DNA of 64,000 nucleotides from JAKAGZ01 sp963748105 (GTDB lineage: Bacteria; Bacteroidota; Ignavibacteria; Ignavibacteriales; Ignavibacteriaceae): contig CAVVHP010000030.1 in assembly GCA_963748105.1 (NCBI GenBank), positions 1 to 64,000 of the forward strand. Reading direction: 5' to 3'. Every line of letters starts with the position of its first letter. Position 1 is the first letter of the stretch. The position numbers and the translations under genes are program-made. The notes below the pieces were generated by a model. The model saw only the letters and a list, made by a program, of their open reading frames with translations, had not been told where the DNA came from and made no database searches. Shown piece after piece: positions 34,048-44,558 of the stretch.

Positions 34048-37000
34048 TTAATTTTCTTTGATATAATTAATCCTATCAACGTCATCTATAACTATAGTAC
34101 TCAGATCTTCATCAGTTGGACTAGGAATTGAAAGGATTCTTTCTTCCTGATTGGAGATTGCTTTATATAAAATACTTCTAACAGTTCTGGCGTTACCAAA
34201 GCTCTTATCACGGTTTTTATAAAGTTCTGTAAAAATTTCAAGTAATAATTGCCAGGCACCTTCATCAAGAGTATAACCGGCTTTAGTACTTATTACTAGG
34301 GCAATTTCAAGCATTTGCCTTGGTGTATAATCATCATATGTAAAGAAATTAGTAAATCGTGATTGCAGTCCGGGATTAGTTTCAACGAATTTTTTCATTT
34401 CATTTGTATACCCAGCTACAATCACAACGAATTTCCCAACCTCATCTTCCATTCTCTTTAGCAAAGTATCAATAGCTTCCTGGCCGAATGCATCACCGGC
34501 ACGAGAAAGTGAATATGCCTCATCTATAAAAAGGGTTCCTCCGATTGCACTTTCAATTACTTTTTCTGTTTTCGCGGCTGTTTGTCCTACATAACCTGCA
34601 ACCAGTCCGGAACGGTCAACTTCTACAAGGTGGCCTTTTTCAAGTATTCCCATTTCCTTATAAATCTTACTTAAAAGTCTGGCAATGGTTGTTTTGCCAG
34701 TGCCCGGATTTCCCATAAATACTGAATGAAGGTTTCTTGGAATAACTTTTAAGCCTCTTTCTTTTCGTAGCTTTGCAACCTTCAGGCTGCTGATTAATTT
34801 TTCGACTGAATTTTTTACAGATTCCAGCCCGGTAAGCTCTGATAACTCCTTAAGATATTGATCCAGTAATTCCGGATTGCCTTCTACTGAAGCCGATCGA
34901 TTTTCTTCTTTTAATTTAATTTGCTGGCTAACATCTTCTAGGGTAATTTCTTTTATAATTTTTTCATCCCTTTTTTCTGCTGGGAGGTCTGCTACTCTTA
35001 AAAGATGATTTTTCAAGATACTATCCACAGTATTTTTTACAAGACGGGCATTCCCGAAAGATTTATCCCTAGTGCGATAAATTTCATTGTAATACCTGGT
35101 AAGCGGTTTCAGAACTTCTTCAGATAATGTGTGCCCTTTTTGTTTGATATATAACTTTGTAATATCCAATAATTCTTTCGGTTCATAATCATGGAAAGAT
35201 ATTTCTTTTGCAAATCTGGATTTCATACCCGGATTACTATTTAGAAATGCTCTCATTTCATCTGTGTAACCCGTAGCAATTACCAAAAACTTACCTTTGT
35301 CGTCCTCCATTCTTTTCAAAAGAGTGTCAATTGCTTCCTTTCCAAAATCAGAGTTGTTACCTTCACCGTTTTTTACTAGCGTATAGGCTTCGTCAATAAG
35401 TAGAGTTCCACCGAGAGCTTTATTTATCATATCCCTTGTCTTTTCAGCAGTTTGTCCAACATATCCTGATACCAATCCCTGACGGTCGGTTTCAATTAAA
35501 TGACCCTTGGGCAAAATGCCTAATGCTGAATATATTTCAGAGAATATTCTTGCTACAGTGGTTTTGCCAGTACCGGGGCTCCCCAGAAAAACGAGATGGT
35601 TACTAAATTTTTCCTGCAGGTTTTCTGCCTGATCAATATAAAGTCGGGCAAGTTTTACAAGTTGATCTATTTCATTTTTTACATTATCCAGGCCGTATAA
35701 ACTATTTAATTTTTGCAGTGATTTTGCAAGGCTTTCTTCGTCTATGCCAATTTTGGCTTCCTTTAACTTTCCGCTACCCAGTATTGCAGTAATATCTTTC
35801 TCAGTTATCGTAACCATAGATTCTCTTGTTCTGCTTTCTTGATTAAGTTTGAGATATCTTTTACTTAACTGTAGTTTTGCCTCGTTAAAATAATTCCTTA
35901 TTAACCTTGCATTGCCAAAGGAACTATCCCGTTTTCGGTAAAGATTAGTTAACGTTTTTTTTAGAATTTTTATGGCACCATCGGTAATGACGTATTCTTC
36001 CTTTTTCGCCATAAGTTTATAAATATCTATAAGTTCTTCAGGTGTATAATCTTCAAAATTAAAATAATGGTTGAATCGTGATTTTAAACCAGGATTTGAA
36101 TTGATAAAACTATTCATTTCCTCTGGATATCCTGCGCAAATTACCACAAATTCTCCGCCCTGGTCTTCCATTCTTTTTAGTAATACATCGATTGCTTCCT
36201 GCCCAAAGTCTTGCTGACTGCCGGCTTTTTTTAATGTGTATGCTTCATCAATAAACAGAATACCGCCGAGAGCTTCTTTTATTACTTTTTCAGTCTTTTG
36301 TGCTGTTTCTCCAATATATTGACCAACCAAACCAGACCTGTCAACTTCTATTACATGCCCGTTTTGCAGTAGTCCCATAGCTTTAAATATTTTACCCAGT
36401 AATCTTGCAATGGTTGTTTTACCGGTGCCAGGATTGCCTAGAAATATACTATGAACTGATAAACCACCATCCGTTTTCAAACCCTCTTTTTCTCTCTCAT
36501 TTACAAATTTTAAATAGGCTATAAAATCCTGCATCGATTGCTTTACACTATCCAGCCCGATAAAGGTATTTAAATTTGCCAATAAATCTTCAAGGGATTC
36601 TTCCTTTTGTGGAATGGATGTCTTGGTAATTACATCCTTCGGTTGTTCAGACTCCTGCATTTCGTGGAGTTGGGTAAGGCCTGCTGGTTTTTGAGTTTCC
36701 TCAAAATTTACAACCGTAGAATGCCCTATAAGAAAATACCTTGTGCAAGTGATGTTATTGTCTAGATAAATATCAACTTTTCCCTGACCTCTGTGCCAGA
36801 AACCTGGAGAATCTGTTCCCCAGCTTTGTACAAATTCTACTGTTTTCCAGCTTTTTTCCATTGCAAGATCAAATATGTGTCTCCCGACTTCCTGATCATT
36901 CAAAAACCAAACAGCCAGCCCGTTAATATTTTCATTTCGTTTTTGATAGAAAGGATTATCGAAAACAACTTCAACGCCTATATAAGTAATAGTATCTTCA

Positions 37001-37932
37001 CAAAATTGGAGAATATATGTCCTTTTACCGCTTCTTATATTTTCAATAAGGTCATAAGTGCGCGCAAAAAGAACATTAAAAAACTTATTATTATATAAGG
37101 CGAGTTCAGTCCTGCTATCGGCTGAATTTATTGGTTCTTCTACACTTTTTATCCCTAATTCTTCAGGAAAGAATGTTGATGCTTTTTTATAAAGGCTCTT
37201 AAATTGTTCGTCATCTTCAAAATGGTTTTTTATTTTATTTGCTTTTTCAAAAGCCGGACGCATTTGAAAGGTTGCAAGTAATGCTTCAAGTTCCAGAATG
37301 TGTGCTTTGTGATGGTCATTCTTATGTGAAGGAGAATCAAGAATGTTACTAGCAGCCCATAAAGTAAACCAGAATTCCTTTTGCCTGTAGGCTTCTTCTG
37401 CATCTTCAATAAGTGTTTTTCTTTTGGAGAAAATTCCACTGAAAAATCCTTCATCATATCCGAGAGTTCTGCGCAGCAGGTCCCTGACCCGTGTAAGTTT
37501 TGTGTTTGTTTCAGAGTCAATTTCAATTGCTTTTTCAATTTCTTCAAGGCCCTCAAAAAATCGGCCCATACCAGCGAGGGCTCTTGCTTTATTTAAATGT
37601 GCCCAGGAAAGTAGTGCAGGCTTTCTTAAAATCGCATTATCCAGATCAGAAATTGCACCTTCATATACTGCCATTCTCATTAAAAGAAATCCACGGTATA
37701 ATCTTGTATTAACGTCATCGTCACTAACTTCAACGGCAATATTTGCCAACTCTAATGCGTAAACAGGATCACCATTTTCCAGCGTGGCCCAGGCATAGCA
37801 CATAATCGCATTAAAATCATCTGATTTTTGCTCATAGACATTTCTGGCGGCAGTTAATGCCATCCTGAAACGTCCCTGTTTCAGATGTTCATATGCTTCT
37901 GTGAGTAATTCGTCAAGTTCGCCGGTGGCCAA
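34048..37932 (-). CDS. TPR protein with three CbxX/SpoVK-type AAA+ modules
   Basis: This 1294-residue protein begins with TPR-like helices (~5-180). A mixed region (~275-420) with a beta-rich part (YILQFCEDTITYIGVEVVFDNPFY, VDIYLDNNITCTRYFLIG) matches nothing I know. Three complete AAA+ modules of the CbxX/CfqX/SpoVK type follow. Each has its own Walker A (GNPGTGKTT, GSPGTGKTT, GNPGTGKTT at ~500, ~786, ~1074), Walker B (LFIDEAYTL, LLIDEAYTL, LFIDEAYSL), a DFGQEAID or DFGKEAID-type segment, an LKSRF-type arginine finger and an FGNAR sensor 2. All three look catalytically intact. Single-module relatives include Rubisco activase CbbX and the EccA ATPases of type VII secretion. A remodelling role is inferred; the client is unknown. 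Confidence 0.88.
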   Translation of the reverse strand: MATGELDELLTEAYEHLKQGRFRMALTAARNVYEQKSDDFNAIMCYAWATLENGDPVYALELANIAVEVSDDDVNTRLYRGFLLMRMAVYEGAISDLDNAILRKPALLSWAHLNKARALAGMGRFFEGLEEIEKAIEIDSETNTKLTRVRDLLRRTLGYDEGFFSGIFSKRKTLIEDAEEAYRQKEFWFTLWAASNILDSPSHKNDHHKAHILELEALLATFQMRPAFEKANKIKNHFEDDEQFKSLYKKASTFFPEELGIKSVEEPINSADSRTELALYNNKFFNVLFARTYDLIENIRSGKRTYILQFCEDTITYIGVEVVFDNPFYQKRNENINGLAVWFLNDQEVGRHIFDLAMEKSWKTVEFVQSWGTDSPGFWHRGQGKVDIYLDNNITCTRYFLIGHSTVVNFEETQKPAGLTQLHEMQESEQPKDVITKTSIPQKEESLEDLLANLNTFIGLDSVKQSMQDFIAYLKFVNEREKEGLKTDGGLSVHSIFLGNPGTGKTTIARLLGKIFKAMGLLQNGHVIEVDRSGLVGQYIGETAQKTEKVIKEALGGILFIDEAYTLKKAGSQQDFGQEAIDVLLKRMEDQGGEFVVICAGYPEEMNSFINSNPGLKSRFNHYFNFEDYTPEELIDIYKLMAKKEEYVITDGAIKILKKTLTNLYRKRDSSFGNARLIRNYFNEAKLQLSKRYLKLNQESRTRESMVTITEKDITAILGSGKLKEAKIGIDEESLAKSLQKLNSLYGLDNVKNEIDQLVKLARLYIDQAENLQEKFSNHLVFLGSPGTGKTTVARIFSEIYSALGILPKGHLIETDRQGLVSGYVGQTAEKTRDMINKALGGTLLIDEAYTLVKNGEGNNSDFGKEAIDTLLKRMEDDKGKFLVIATGYTDEMRAFLNSNPGMKSRFAKEISFHDYEPKELLDITKLYIKQKGHTLSEEVLKPLTRYYNEIYRTRDKSFGNARLVKNTVDSILKNHLLRVADLPAEKRDEKIIKEITLEDVSQQIKLKEENRSASVEGNPELLDQYLKELSELTGLESVKNSVEKLISSLKVAKLRKERGLKVIPRNLHSVFMGNPGTGKTTIARLLSKIYKEMGILEKGHLVEVDRSGLVAGYVGQTAAKTEKVIESAIGGTLFIDEAYSLSRAGDAFGQEAIDTLLKRMEDEVGKFVVIVAGYTNEMKKFVETNPGLQSRFTNFFTYDDYTPRQMLEIALVISTKAGYTLDEGAWQLLLEIFTELYKNRDKSFGNARTVRSILYKAISNQEERILSIPSPTDEDLSTIVIDDVDRINYIKEN

Positions 37933-38149
37933 AATTTTCTCCGTACTAAACGATTGGTTTGAAAGTTATCTCAAAAATAAAATGCTGCAATTATATCCCT
38001 GCTTCTAATTGCTAAATATAACGTTTATAAGTATTTAATAAAAGAATAGTAACTGGCTTATATTAAAGCTAATATGTGTGTACATTCGTTTAAAAACACT
38101 GCTAAATGCTTTATATTAGATGAATAATAATAATTAGCAAATAAACAGA

Positions 38150-39585
38150 ATGAATCTCTTAAATTCTTATACCGGATTGTATACCGACCATTATGAATTA
38201 ACGATGGCACAGGGTTATTTTCAGGATGGAAGACAGAACCTTCCGGCAAGTTTTGATTATTTTTTTCGAAAAAACCCGTTTGGATCCGGATATGTTGTGT
38301 TTGCCGGTTTGCAGGATATGCTTGAAATGATCGGCGATTTTAAATTTGATAAGGACTCAATAGATCACCTTAATAAAATTGGATTTAAGAGTGACTTTCT
38401 TGAATTTCTTAAAAACTTTAGCTTTAAGGGAAATATTTACTCACCGGAAGAGGGCGAGATTATCTTTGCTAATGAACCTGTTGTAAGGTTTGAAGGTAAT
38501 ATAATTGAAACTCAATTAATTGAAACTTTGTCCTATGAACATTTTAAATTTTCAGTCTTTGATTGCAACAAAGGCGGCCAGACTAAGGAACTCAGCGGGG
38601 GATAAAGTAATTGTTGATTTCGGAATGAGGCGGGCACAGGGACTTGCATCAATCCACGGCAGCAGGGCCGCTGTGATTGGCGGAGTTAACAGTACATCTA
38701 ATGTTTACAGCGCTTATTTATACGGGTTGACTTCTTCCGGAACCCAGGCACATTCCTGGATGCAAAGTTATGAGGATGAAATTACTGCATTCAGGAAATT
38801 TGCTGCTGCTTTCCCCCAAAATTGTGTCCTGATTGTAGACACATATGACACACTAAAAAGCGGTGTTCCAAATGCGATAAAAATTGCGGGAGAGCTTGAA
38901 AAAAAGGGTGAAAAGCTTTCTGCTGTCCGTCTGGATAGTGGGGATCTTGCGTACCTTAGTAAAAAAACCAGGGAAATGCTTGATAATGCTGGCTTTAATT
39001 ATGTAAAAATAGTCGCTTCAAATCAGCTCGATGAATATCTGATTAAAAGTTTAATTGAGCAGGGTGCACCAATTGATATCTTTGGAGTCGGGACTAATTT
39101 AATAACGGGTCAAAGGGATGCTGCGCTTGACGGGGTTTATAAATTAAGCACCAGCGACGGCAAGCCGAGCCTGAAAATTTCAGAAGATATTGATAAAGTT
39201 ACCCTGCCGGGCTTGAAGAAAATATACAGGTACCTGAATGGAAATGGAAAATTCTACGCCGATGGAATTATGCTTGATGATGAATTCGAACCGGATAAAA
39301 TTTTTCACCCGCATCAACCGTTAAAAAATTCTTATGTTAAGGGGATGGAAAAAGAGGAATTATTATCGCCAGCGTATTCTGACGGAAAAATTTTGAAAAA
39401 ACAAAAAACAACGGGGGAAATATCCGATTATGTTAAAGAAAGGCTCAATAAACTGCCTAACGAACATAAGCGATTTGAAAACCCGCATATTTATAAAATT
39501 GGTATAAGCTCAAAATTAATGAATCTGCGAAATGAAATAATTACTGAGATTACCGAAAGACACAGGAAAGGAGATTGTACAATGA
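38150..39585 (-). other. see plus-strand pncB entry (no minus-strand gene here)
   Basis: No minus-strand gene is supported over this stretch. The coding content belongs to the plus strand and is given in the next entry. Confidence 0.1.
38150..39585 (+). pseudogene. pncB: nicotinate phosphoribosyltransferase, frameshifted
   Basis: The enzyme converts nicotinate and PRPP to NaMN in NAD salvage. The first frame (38150-38605) gives MNLLNSYTGLYTDHYELTMAQGYF, the standard start of this family. Homology continues in the next frame from ~38540 with NILNFQSLIATKAARLR, GMRRAQG, VRLDSGDL and FGVGTNLITG. One extra base near 38531 (TTGTCC) explains the switch. The continuing frame has no stop and runs into pncA. 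A further extra G near 39570 would restore a stop TGA at 39583-39585 overlapping the pncA ATG, giving 477 residues, the usual family length. It is either decayed or, more likely, an assembly error. Confidence 0.8.
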
Positions 39586-40142
39586 GAGCATTACTTGTAG
39601 TTGACGTTCAAAACGATTTTTGTCCCGGCGGATCGCTGGCCACACCTAAAGGCCACGCGGTAGTACCGGTTATAAATAAATTAATTGATGAATTTGATTT
39701 TGTAGTAGCTTCAAAAGACTGGCATCCTAATGAAACCGTGCATTTTGAAAAATGGCCGAAACACTGCGTACAGGGGACAAAAGGAGCAGAATTTCATCCT
39801 GATCTTCACGAACAAAGGTTTCATAAGGTGTTTATTAAAGGAACCGGAAATGTAGATGACGGCTATTCTTCATTTGAGGCGAAAAACGAAAACCTCGAGG
39901 CGTTTCTTAAAAGCCATGAAGTTGAAACTGTATACGTTGCAGGACTTACAATTGAATACTGCGTAAAGACCACCGCTTTGGATTCAATAAAATACGGCTT
40001 CGAGACATTTGTGATTAAGGATGCGGTTGAAGGCATCTACCAGCACGAAGGAGATGTGGAAGCTGCATTCGAAGAAATGAAAAATGCCGGAGTAAAAATG
40101 ATTACCTCAGCCGAAGTTAAAGCGGAAGGAAATCTGATCTGA
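39582..40142 (+). CDS. pncA: nicotinamidase
   Basis: A 186-residue isochorismatase-fold amidase that hydrolyses nicotinamide to nicotinate, the substrate of the pncB product just upstream. Catalytic Asp is in VVDVQNDFCPGG (~9), the metal ligands in ASKDWHPNETVHF (~49-56), Lys in VFIKGTG and the nucleophile Cys in LTIEYCVKTTALD (~131). ATG 39582 has an AGGAAAGGAG ribosome site 8 bases upstream and fits the family start, so I treat it as its own gene, although the upstream pncB frame is open into it without a stop. Together the two genes make a nicotinamide-to-NaMN salvage pair. Confidence 0.88.
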   Translation: MRALLVVDVQNDFCPGGSLATPKGHAVVPVINKLIDEFDFVVASKDWHPNETVHFEKWPKHCVQGTKGAEFHPDLHEQRFHKVFIKGTGNVDDGYSSFEAKNENLEAFLKSHEVETVYVAGLTIEYCVKTTALDSIKYGFETFVIKDAVEGIYQHEGDVEAAFEEMKNAGVKMITSAEVKAEGNLI

Positions 40143-40198
40143 TTCGTATTTTTTATTATTTAAAGAAACAATTAAAAAGAAATTTGATGCTTCTAAAT

Positions 40199-42355
40199 TT
40201 ATTTCCTTTCCTTTCTTTTCAGTGTCTGAACAATTTCCTGAAATTTAGGGTCACTTCTTATACTATCCAGGTCAACATCATTTTCAAGCCATTCTATATT
40301 TGCATATCCTACATCTAGTGCTGCGTTAATACTTTTTAACGCGTTGTCCTTTTCTCCAAGTTGAGCGTAAAAACAACAGGCATTATATAACATTAAAGGA
40401 TCGTCAGGGTTCAATTCAAGTGCTTTTTTTGCTTGCGATAATGCTTCCGCTTTGTGTCCCTGCTGTGCAAGATCTGTTGCAAGGTACATATAACATCTTG
40501 CATCATCAGGGTGTTGAGTTAAGTGTCTTCTATATGTTTCAATTCCCGATTTTATAACAGTGTTATATTTCTCTGTATTGCCTGTTCTTCCGTAAACTAT
40601 TTGCAGATCGCCATAAATAGAATAGAAATCAGGGTTTAATTCAATAACTTTCATACAAAGAGATTCTGCTTCACTCTCTTTATTTGTGGCTATATATATT
40701 CTGGCGAGAATCCAGTATGCTATATAATTATTAGGATCAAGTTCTATAGCTTTTTGGCTGGATGCAACAGCCTCTTCAAAGGATCTCTTGTTATAATAAG
40801 CTAAACCAAGTGCAGCGTATGCTTCTGATAATCCTGAATCATACATTAAAGCCTTTAATCCATTTTCAATAGCCTTATCCAGCCAGTCTGGATTTCTTTG
40901 TGAATCAAGATACAATGCTGAATATGCCTCACCTATTCCCGCGTAGGCATCCGCGTACCTCGGATCAAGCTCAATTGCTTTTTCAAATAATTGTATAGCG
41001 TGAAGCATGCTTTTCTTTGTTCTCCTGTAAAGAGAATCTCTGCCGCGAAGGTAGAGATCAAAAGCCTCCGCATTGACCGTCGACCTTTTTGTAAGGACGA
41101 TTTTTTCGGTTGGAGTCAGTTTCACCATCAGCATATCAACTATCTGTTTTGATACGTTTTCCTGAATATCAAACACATCCGCCAATTTGCCTTTATAAGT
41201 ATCAGCCCATAATTGTGCGTCGGTATCTACATCAATTAGTTCAACAGTTATTCTTAAATTTTCCTGGAATTTTCTTACGCTTCCGGCAAGAATATATCTT
41301 GTTCCTAATTCTCTTCCGATTGTTTTGATATCTTTAGTGGTACTTTTGTATCTCATCGAAGTAGTTCTTGGTACTAGTCTGATATCTTTTAGTCTCGATA
41401 GATTTGCAATTAACTCTTCAGTTAATCCATCAGCAAAGTAATCACTATCAGCATCCGGACTAATATTATCGAATGGTAGAACTACTATTGCCTTTGTTTT
41501 GGGAGCGCTCGTAGCGTTTTTTATATCATCTTTAACTGAATTAAGAGCATTCAAAAACTCATCCATATTCTGAAAACGTTTTTCCCGGTCCTTTTCCAGC
41601 ATCCTGTTGATTAATGAATCTAACTGATGCGGAACCTTTTTATTCAACAGGTTAGGGGAGAGGGGCTGTTCGCTGGAAATAAGATATAATAATGCTGCTT
41701 CGTGTTCCGATTTAAATGGAAGTTCCCCGGTTAGAATTTCATAGAAAACCACGCCGAGAGACCAAATATCGCTTCTGTGATCGGCCGGAATTCCCTGCAC
41801 TTGTTCGGGTGACATATAGGACAGGGTACCAAGAGAGGATTTTGTCTTTGTTACACCAACACTGCTTTTTAATTTCGCGAGACCAAAGTCCATTATTTTC
41901 AGGTGGTTGTCTTTATTGATCATGACGTTTTCGGTCTTAATATCGCGGTGAATAATATTCATACTGTGAGCCGATTTCAGTCCCTGCGAAATCTGCTCCA
42001 TCCATTCAATAGCCTGGTCTACCTGAACGCCCGTTCCGGAGGTGATATTTGAAATATGGTCCTTTAAAGTTTCACCGTCCACAAATTCCATTACAATAAA
42101 TAATGCGTCATTGTCTTCGTCAATTTCGTAGACACTTAAAATATTTGGATGGCTGAGAGCGGCGGCGGATTTTGCTTCCCTGGCAAACCTTGCTTTGTTC
42201 TCCTCGGATGCGGCCATTTGAGGAGGAAGAAATTTTATTGCCACAAACCTGTCGAGTTTTAAATCCTGTGCCTTATACACCACACCCATTCCGCCTTCGC
42301 CGATTTTATCAATAATCTTGTAATGCGAAACAGTTTTCCCTTTTAGATCATTCAT
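40199..42355 (-). CDS. soluble Ser/Thr kinase, TolB/FlgO-like domain and TPRs
   Basis: This 718-residue protein is intact and serves as the model for three broken paralogues upstream on the minus strand. The Hanks kinase domain (~10-275) has GEGGMGVVYKA, VAIKFLP, HRDIKTEN (~135) and DFGLAKL (~157). It is followed by a TolB/FlgO-like alpha/beta domain (~290-425; VVLPFDNISPD, YFADGLTEELIANLSRL, GRELGTRYILAGSVRKF, QLWADTYKG). TPR units from ~445 to the end follow (AIELDPRYADAYAGIGEAY and similar). No transmembrane segment is seen, so it is probably cytoplasmic. In other proteins this middle domain is joined to cyclases or DNA-binding domains and its ligand is unknown. It ends 56 bases from the convergent pncA. 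Confidence 0.88.
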   Translation of the reverse strand: MNDLKGKTVSHYKIIDKIGEGGMGVVYKAQDLKLDRFVAIKFLPPQMAASEENKARFAREAKSAAALSHPNILSVYEIDEDNDALFIVMEFVDGETLKDHISNITSGTGVQVDQAIEWMEQISQGLKSAHSMNIIHRDIKTENVMINKDNHLKIMDFGLAKLKSSVGVTKTKSSLGTLSYMSPEQVQGIPADHRSDIWSLGVVFYEILTGELPFKSEHEAALLYLISSEQPLSPNLLNKKVPHQLDSLINRMLEKDREKRFQNMDEFLNALNSVKDDIKNATSAPKTKAIVVLPFDNISPDADSDYFADGLTEELIANLSRLKDIRLVPRTTSMRYKSTTKDIKTIGRELGTRYILAGSVRKFQENLRITVELIDVDTDAQLWADTYKGKLADVFDIQENVSKQIVDMLMVKLTPTEKIVLTKRSTVNAEAFDLYLRGRDSLYRRTKKSMLHAIQLFEKAIELDPRYADAYAGIGEAYSALYLDSQRNPDWLDKAIENGLKALMYDSGLSEAYAALGLAYYNKRSFEEAVASSQKAIELDPNNYIAYWILARIYIATNKESEAESLCMKVIELNPDFYSIYGDLQIVYGRTGNTEKYNTVIKSGIETYRRHLTQHPDDARCYMYLATDLAQQGHKAEALSQAKKALELNPDDPLMLYNACCFYAQLGEKDNALKSINAALDVGYANIEWLENDVDLDSIRSDPKFQEIVQTLKRKERK

Positions 42356-42384
42356 TCATATTCCTGGATGATTGTTATTAAAAT

Positions 42385-44530
42385 TTAATTTCCCTTTAGT
42401 AATTCTATGAATTCCGGTTCATTTCTTATGTTGTCAAGATCGCTGTCTCTTCTCAGCCATTCAAATTCACCGAATCCTGATTCAATCGTTCTCTTTAATG
42501 ATTCCAGAGCAAGTTTCTTTTCATTCATCTGTGAATAGAAACAGGCAGCATTGTACTGCATTAATGGATCGCCCGGGCTTAATTCAAGCGCCTTCGCGGC
42601 TTCGGTTTTAGCCTTCTCTTTATTTCCTGTTTGTACAAGATCGACTGCAAAGAACATATGGGCTCTTGCATCATCGGGATGTTTGGAAAGGTATTTCTCG
42701 TAGATTACGAGTCCCTGATTAAGTATCTGGTTATATTTTTCCTTATCCTGAATCTGGCCATAAGCAATTTGAAGATCGCCGTATACCGTGTAAAAATCAG
42801 GGTTGAGTTCTATCACCTTGTTAAACATCTCTATCGCGTTCTTTGGCTTTGTCTATTGCAACATAAATTCTGCCAAGTATCCAGTAACCCAGAAAATTAT
42901 TTGTATCAAGTTCAATTGCTTTTTTAGCTGCTTCAATCCCCTCATCGAATTGTTCTTTATTGTAATAAGCATATCCCAGTGCGGCATATGCCTCGGGTAA
43001 AGAAGAATCATACATAATTGCTTTGAGACTGTATTCAATTGCTTTATCAAGCCAATTGAGACATTCCTTTCAAAAGCTTGGTAATAAGATGTGCGTAAGC
43101 CTGTCCCAGCCCGGCATAAGCATCAGAATACCGGGGATCAAGCTCAAGCGCTTTTTGAAATAGCTGAATGGCAAAAATCAAGATGATTCTTATTATAACG
43201 GTATAGAAAATCTCTTGCTCTTAAATTGCAGTCAAAAGCTTCGGGATTTAAGGTGGAACGTTTCGATAAAACGATTTTTTCAGTAGGGGTTAATTTTACC
43301 ATAAGGGCATCCACAATTTGTTTTGATACTTTTTCCTGAATATCAAATACATCCGCGAGTTTACCTTTATAAGTTTCCGCCCATAATTGTTCGTCGCTGT
43401 CAACATCAATTAGCTGTGCTGTAATTCTAAGATCATCCTGGAATTTCCTGACGCTTCCTTCCATTATATAACGGGCGCCAAGCTCCCTGCCGATGCTCTT
43501 GATGTCCTTTTTTGTTCCCTTGTACTGCATCGTTGTTGTTCGTGAAATTACGCGCATATCCTTCAGCCTGGAAAGATTAGCAATCAGTTCCTCGGTTAAA
43601 CCGTCTCCGAAGTATTCATTCTCTTTATCGGAGCTGATGTTATCGAACGGCAAAACAGCGATAGCTTTTTTCTTTGTCTCGTTTCCGGCTTTCCCTATTT
43701 CATTTTTAATATCAGATAAGGCGCTGATAAGTTCATCCAGATCCTGGTATCTTTTTTCGGGATCTTTGACCAGCATTTTCTTCACCACGTTGTCAATCTG
43801 GACGGGTATCTTCCTGTCAAGAATACAAGGGGAAGGCGGGTCCTCATTTACAATCAGGTAAAGAAGCGCGGCTTCGTGCTCGGCTTTAAATAATGTTTCA
43901 CCGGTAAGCATTTCATAAAATACTACACCGAGAGACCAGATATCCGACCTGTGGTCCGCATTCAGTCCCTGCGCTTGTTCAGGTGACATATAGCGACAGG
44001 GTTCCAAGCGAAGTACCGGTTTTAGTCAATCCTGAACTTCCTTTTAATTTGGCAAGTCCGAAATCCATTATTTTCAATTGCTCATCGGAGGAAATCATAA
44101 TATTTTCACTTTTAATATCGCGGTGAACAATATTATTTTCGTGCGCTGCCTTCAAACCTTTTGAAATTACGGACATCCATTCCGCTGCTTTTAAAAACGG
44201 AATACCCGAGCCGGTTTTCAAATTTGAGATATATGATTTTAATGTCTGTCCTTCTACAAATTCCATCACCATAAAAACTGAATCATTATATTCATCAATT
44301 TCATATATGCCCATAATGTTCGGGTGATTAAGAGATGCCGCAGCTTTTGCCTCCTGCATAAATCTCTTTTTGCTTTCTTCCGAAGACGCCAGATGAGAAG
44401 GGAGAAATTTTATGGCGACGATTCGATCAAGTTTCAGATCCTTTGCCCTGTAAACGACACCCATTCCGCCCTGGCCAACCTGGTCAAGTACTTCATAGTG
44501 TGAGACAGTTTTCCCTTTTAACTCGTTCAT
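42385..44530 (-). pseudogene. soluble Ser/Thr kinase paralogue 2, four frameshifts
   Basis: The locus has the same kinase / TolB-like / TPR order as its neighbour but is split in five pieces. Comparison with the intact paralogue places single extra bases at ~43994 (LGTLS/YMSPEQAQG), ~43173-43177 (an A run; HLDFAIQLFQKALELDPRY), ~43066 (a C pair; LITKLLKECLNWLDKAIEYSL) and ~42838 (DKAKE/AIEMFNKVIELNPDFY). Removing four bases gives one 714-codon frame, identical in length to paralogue 3. Kinase motifs GQGGMGVVYRA, HRDIKSEN and DFGLAKL remain. Unless these are sequencing errors the product would stop within the kinase domain. Confidence 0.8.
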
Positions 44531-44558
44531 TAATATTCCTGAGAATTATTTTTTAAAA

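Noticed and set aside
38150..39585. A minus-strand reading of the pncB stretch
   Set aside because: No minus-strand frame of credible length or content exists there; the low-confidence placeholder entry for that strand should be ignored.
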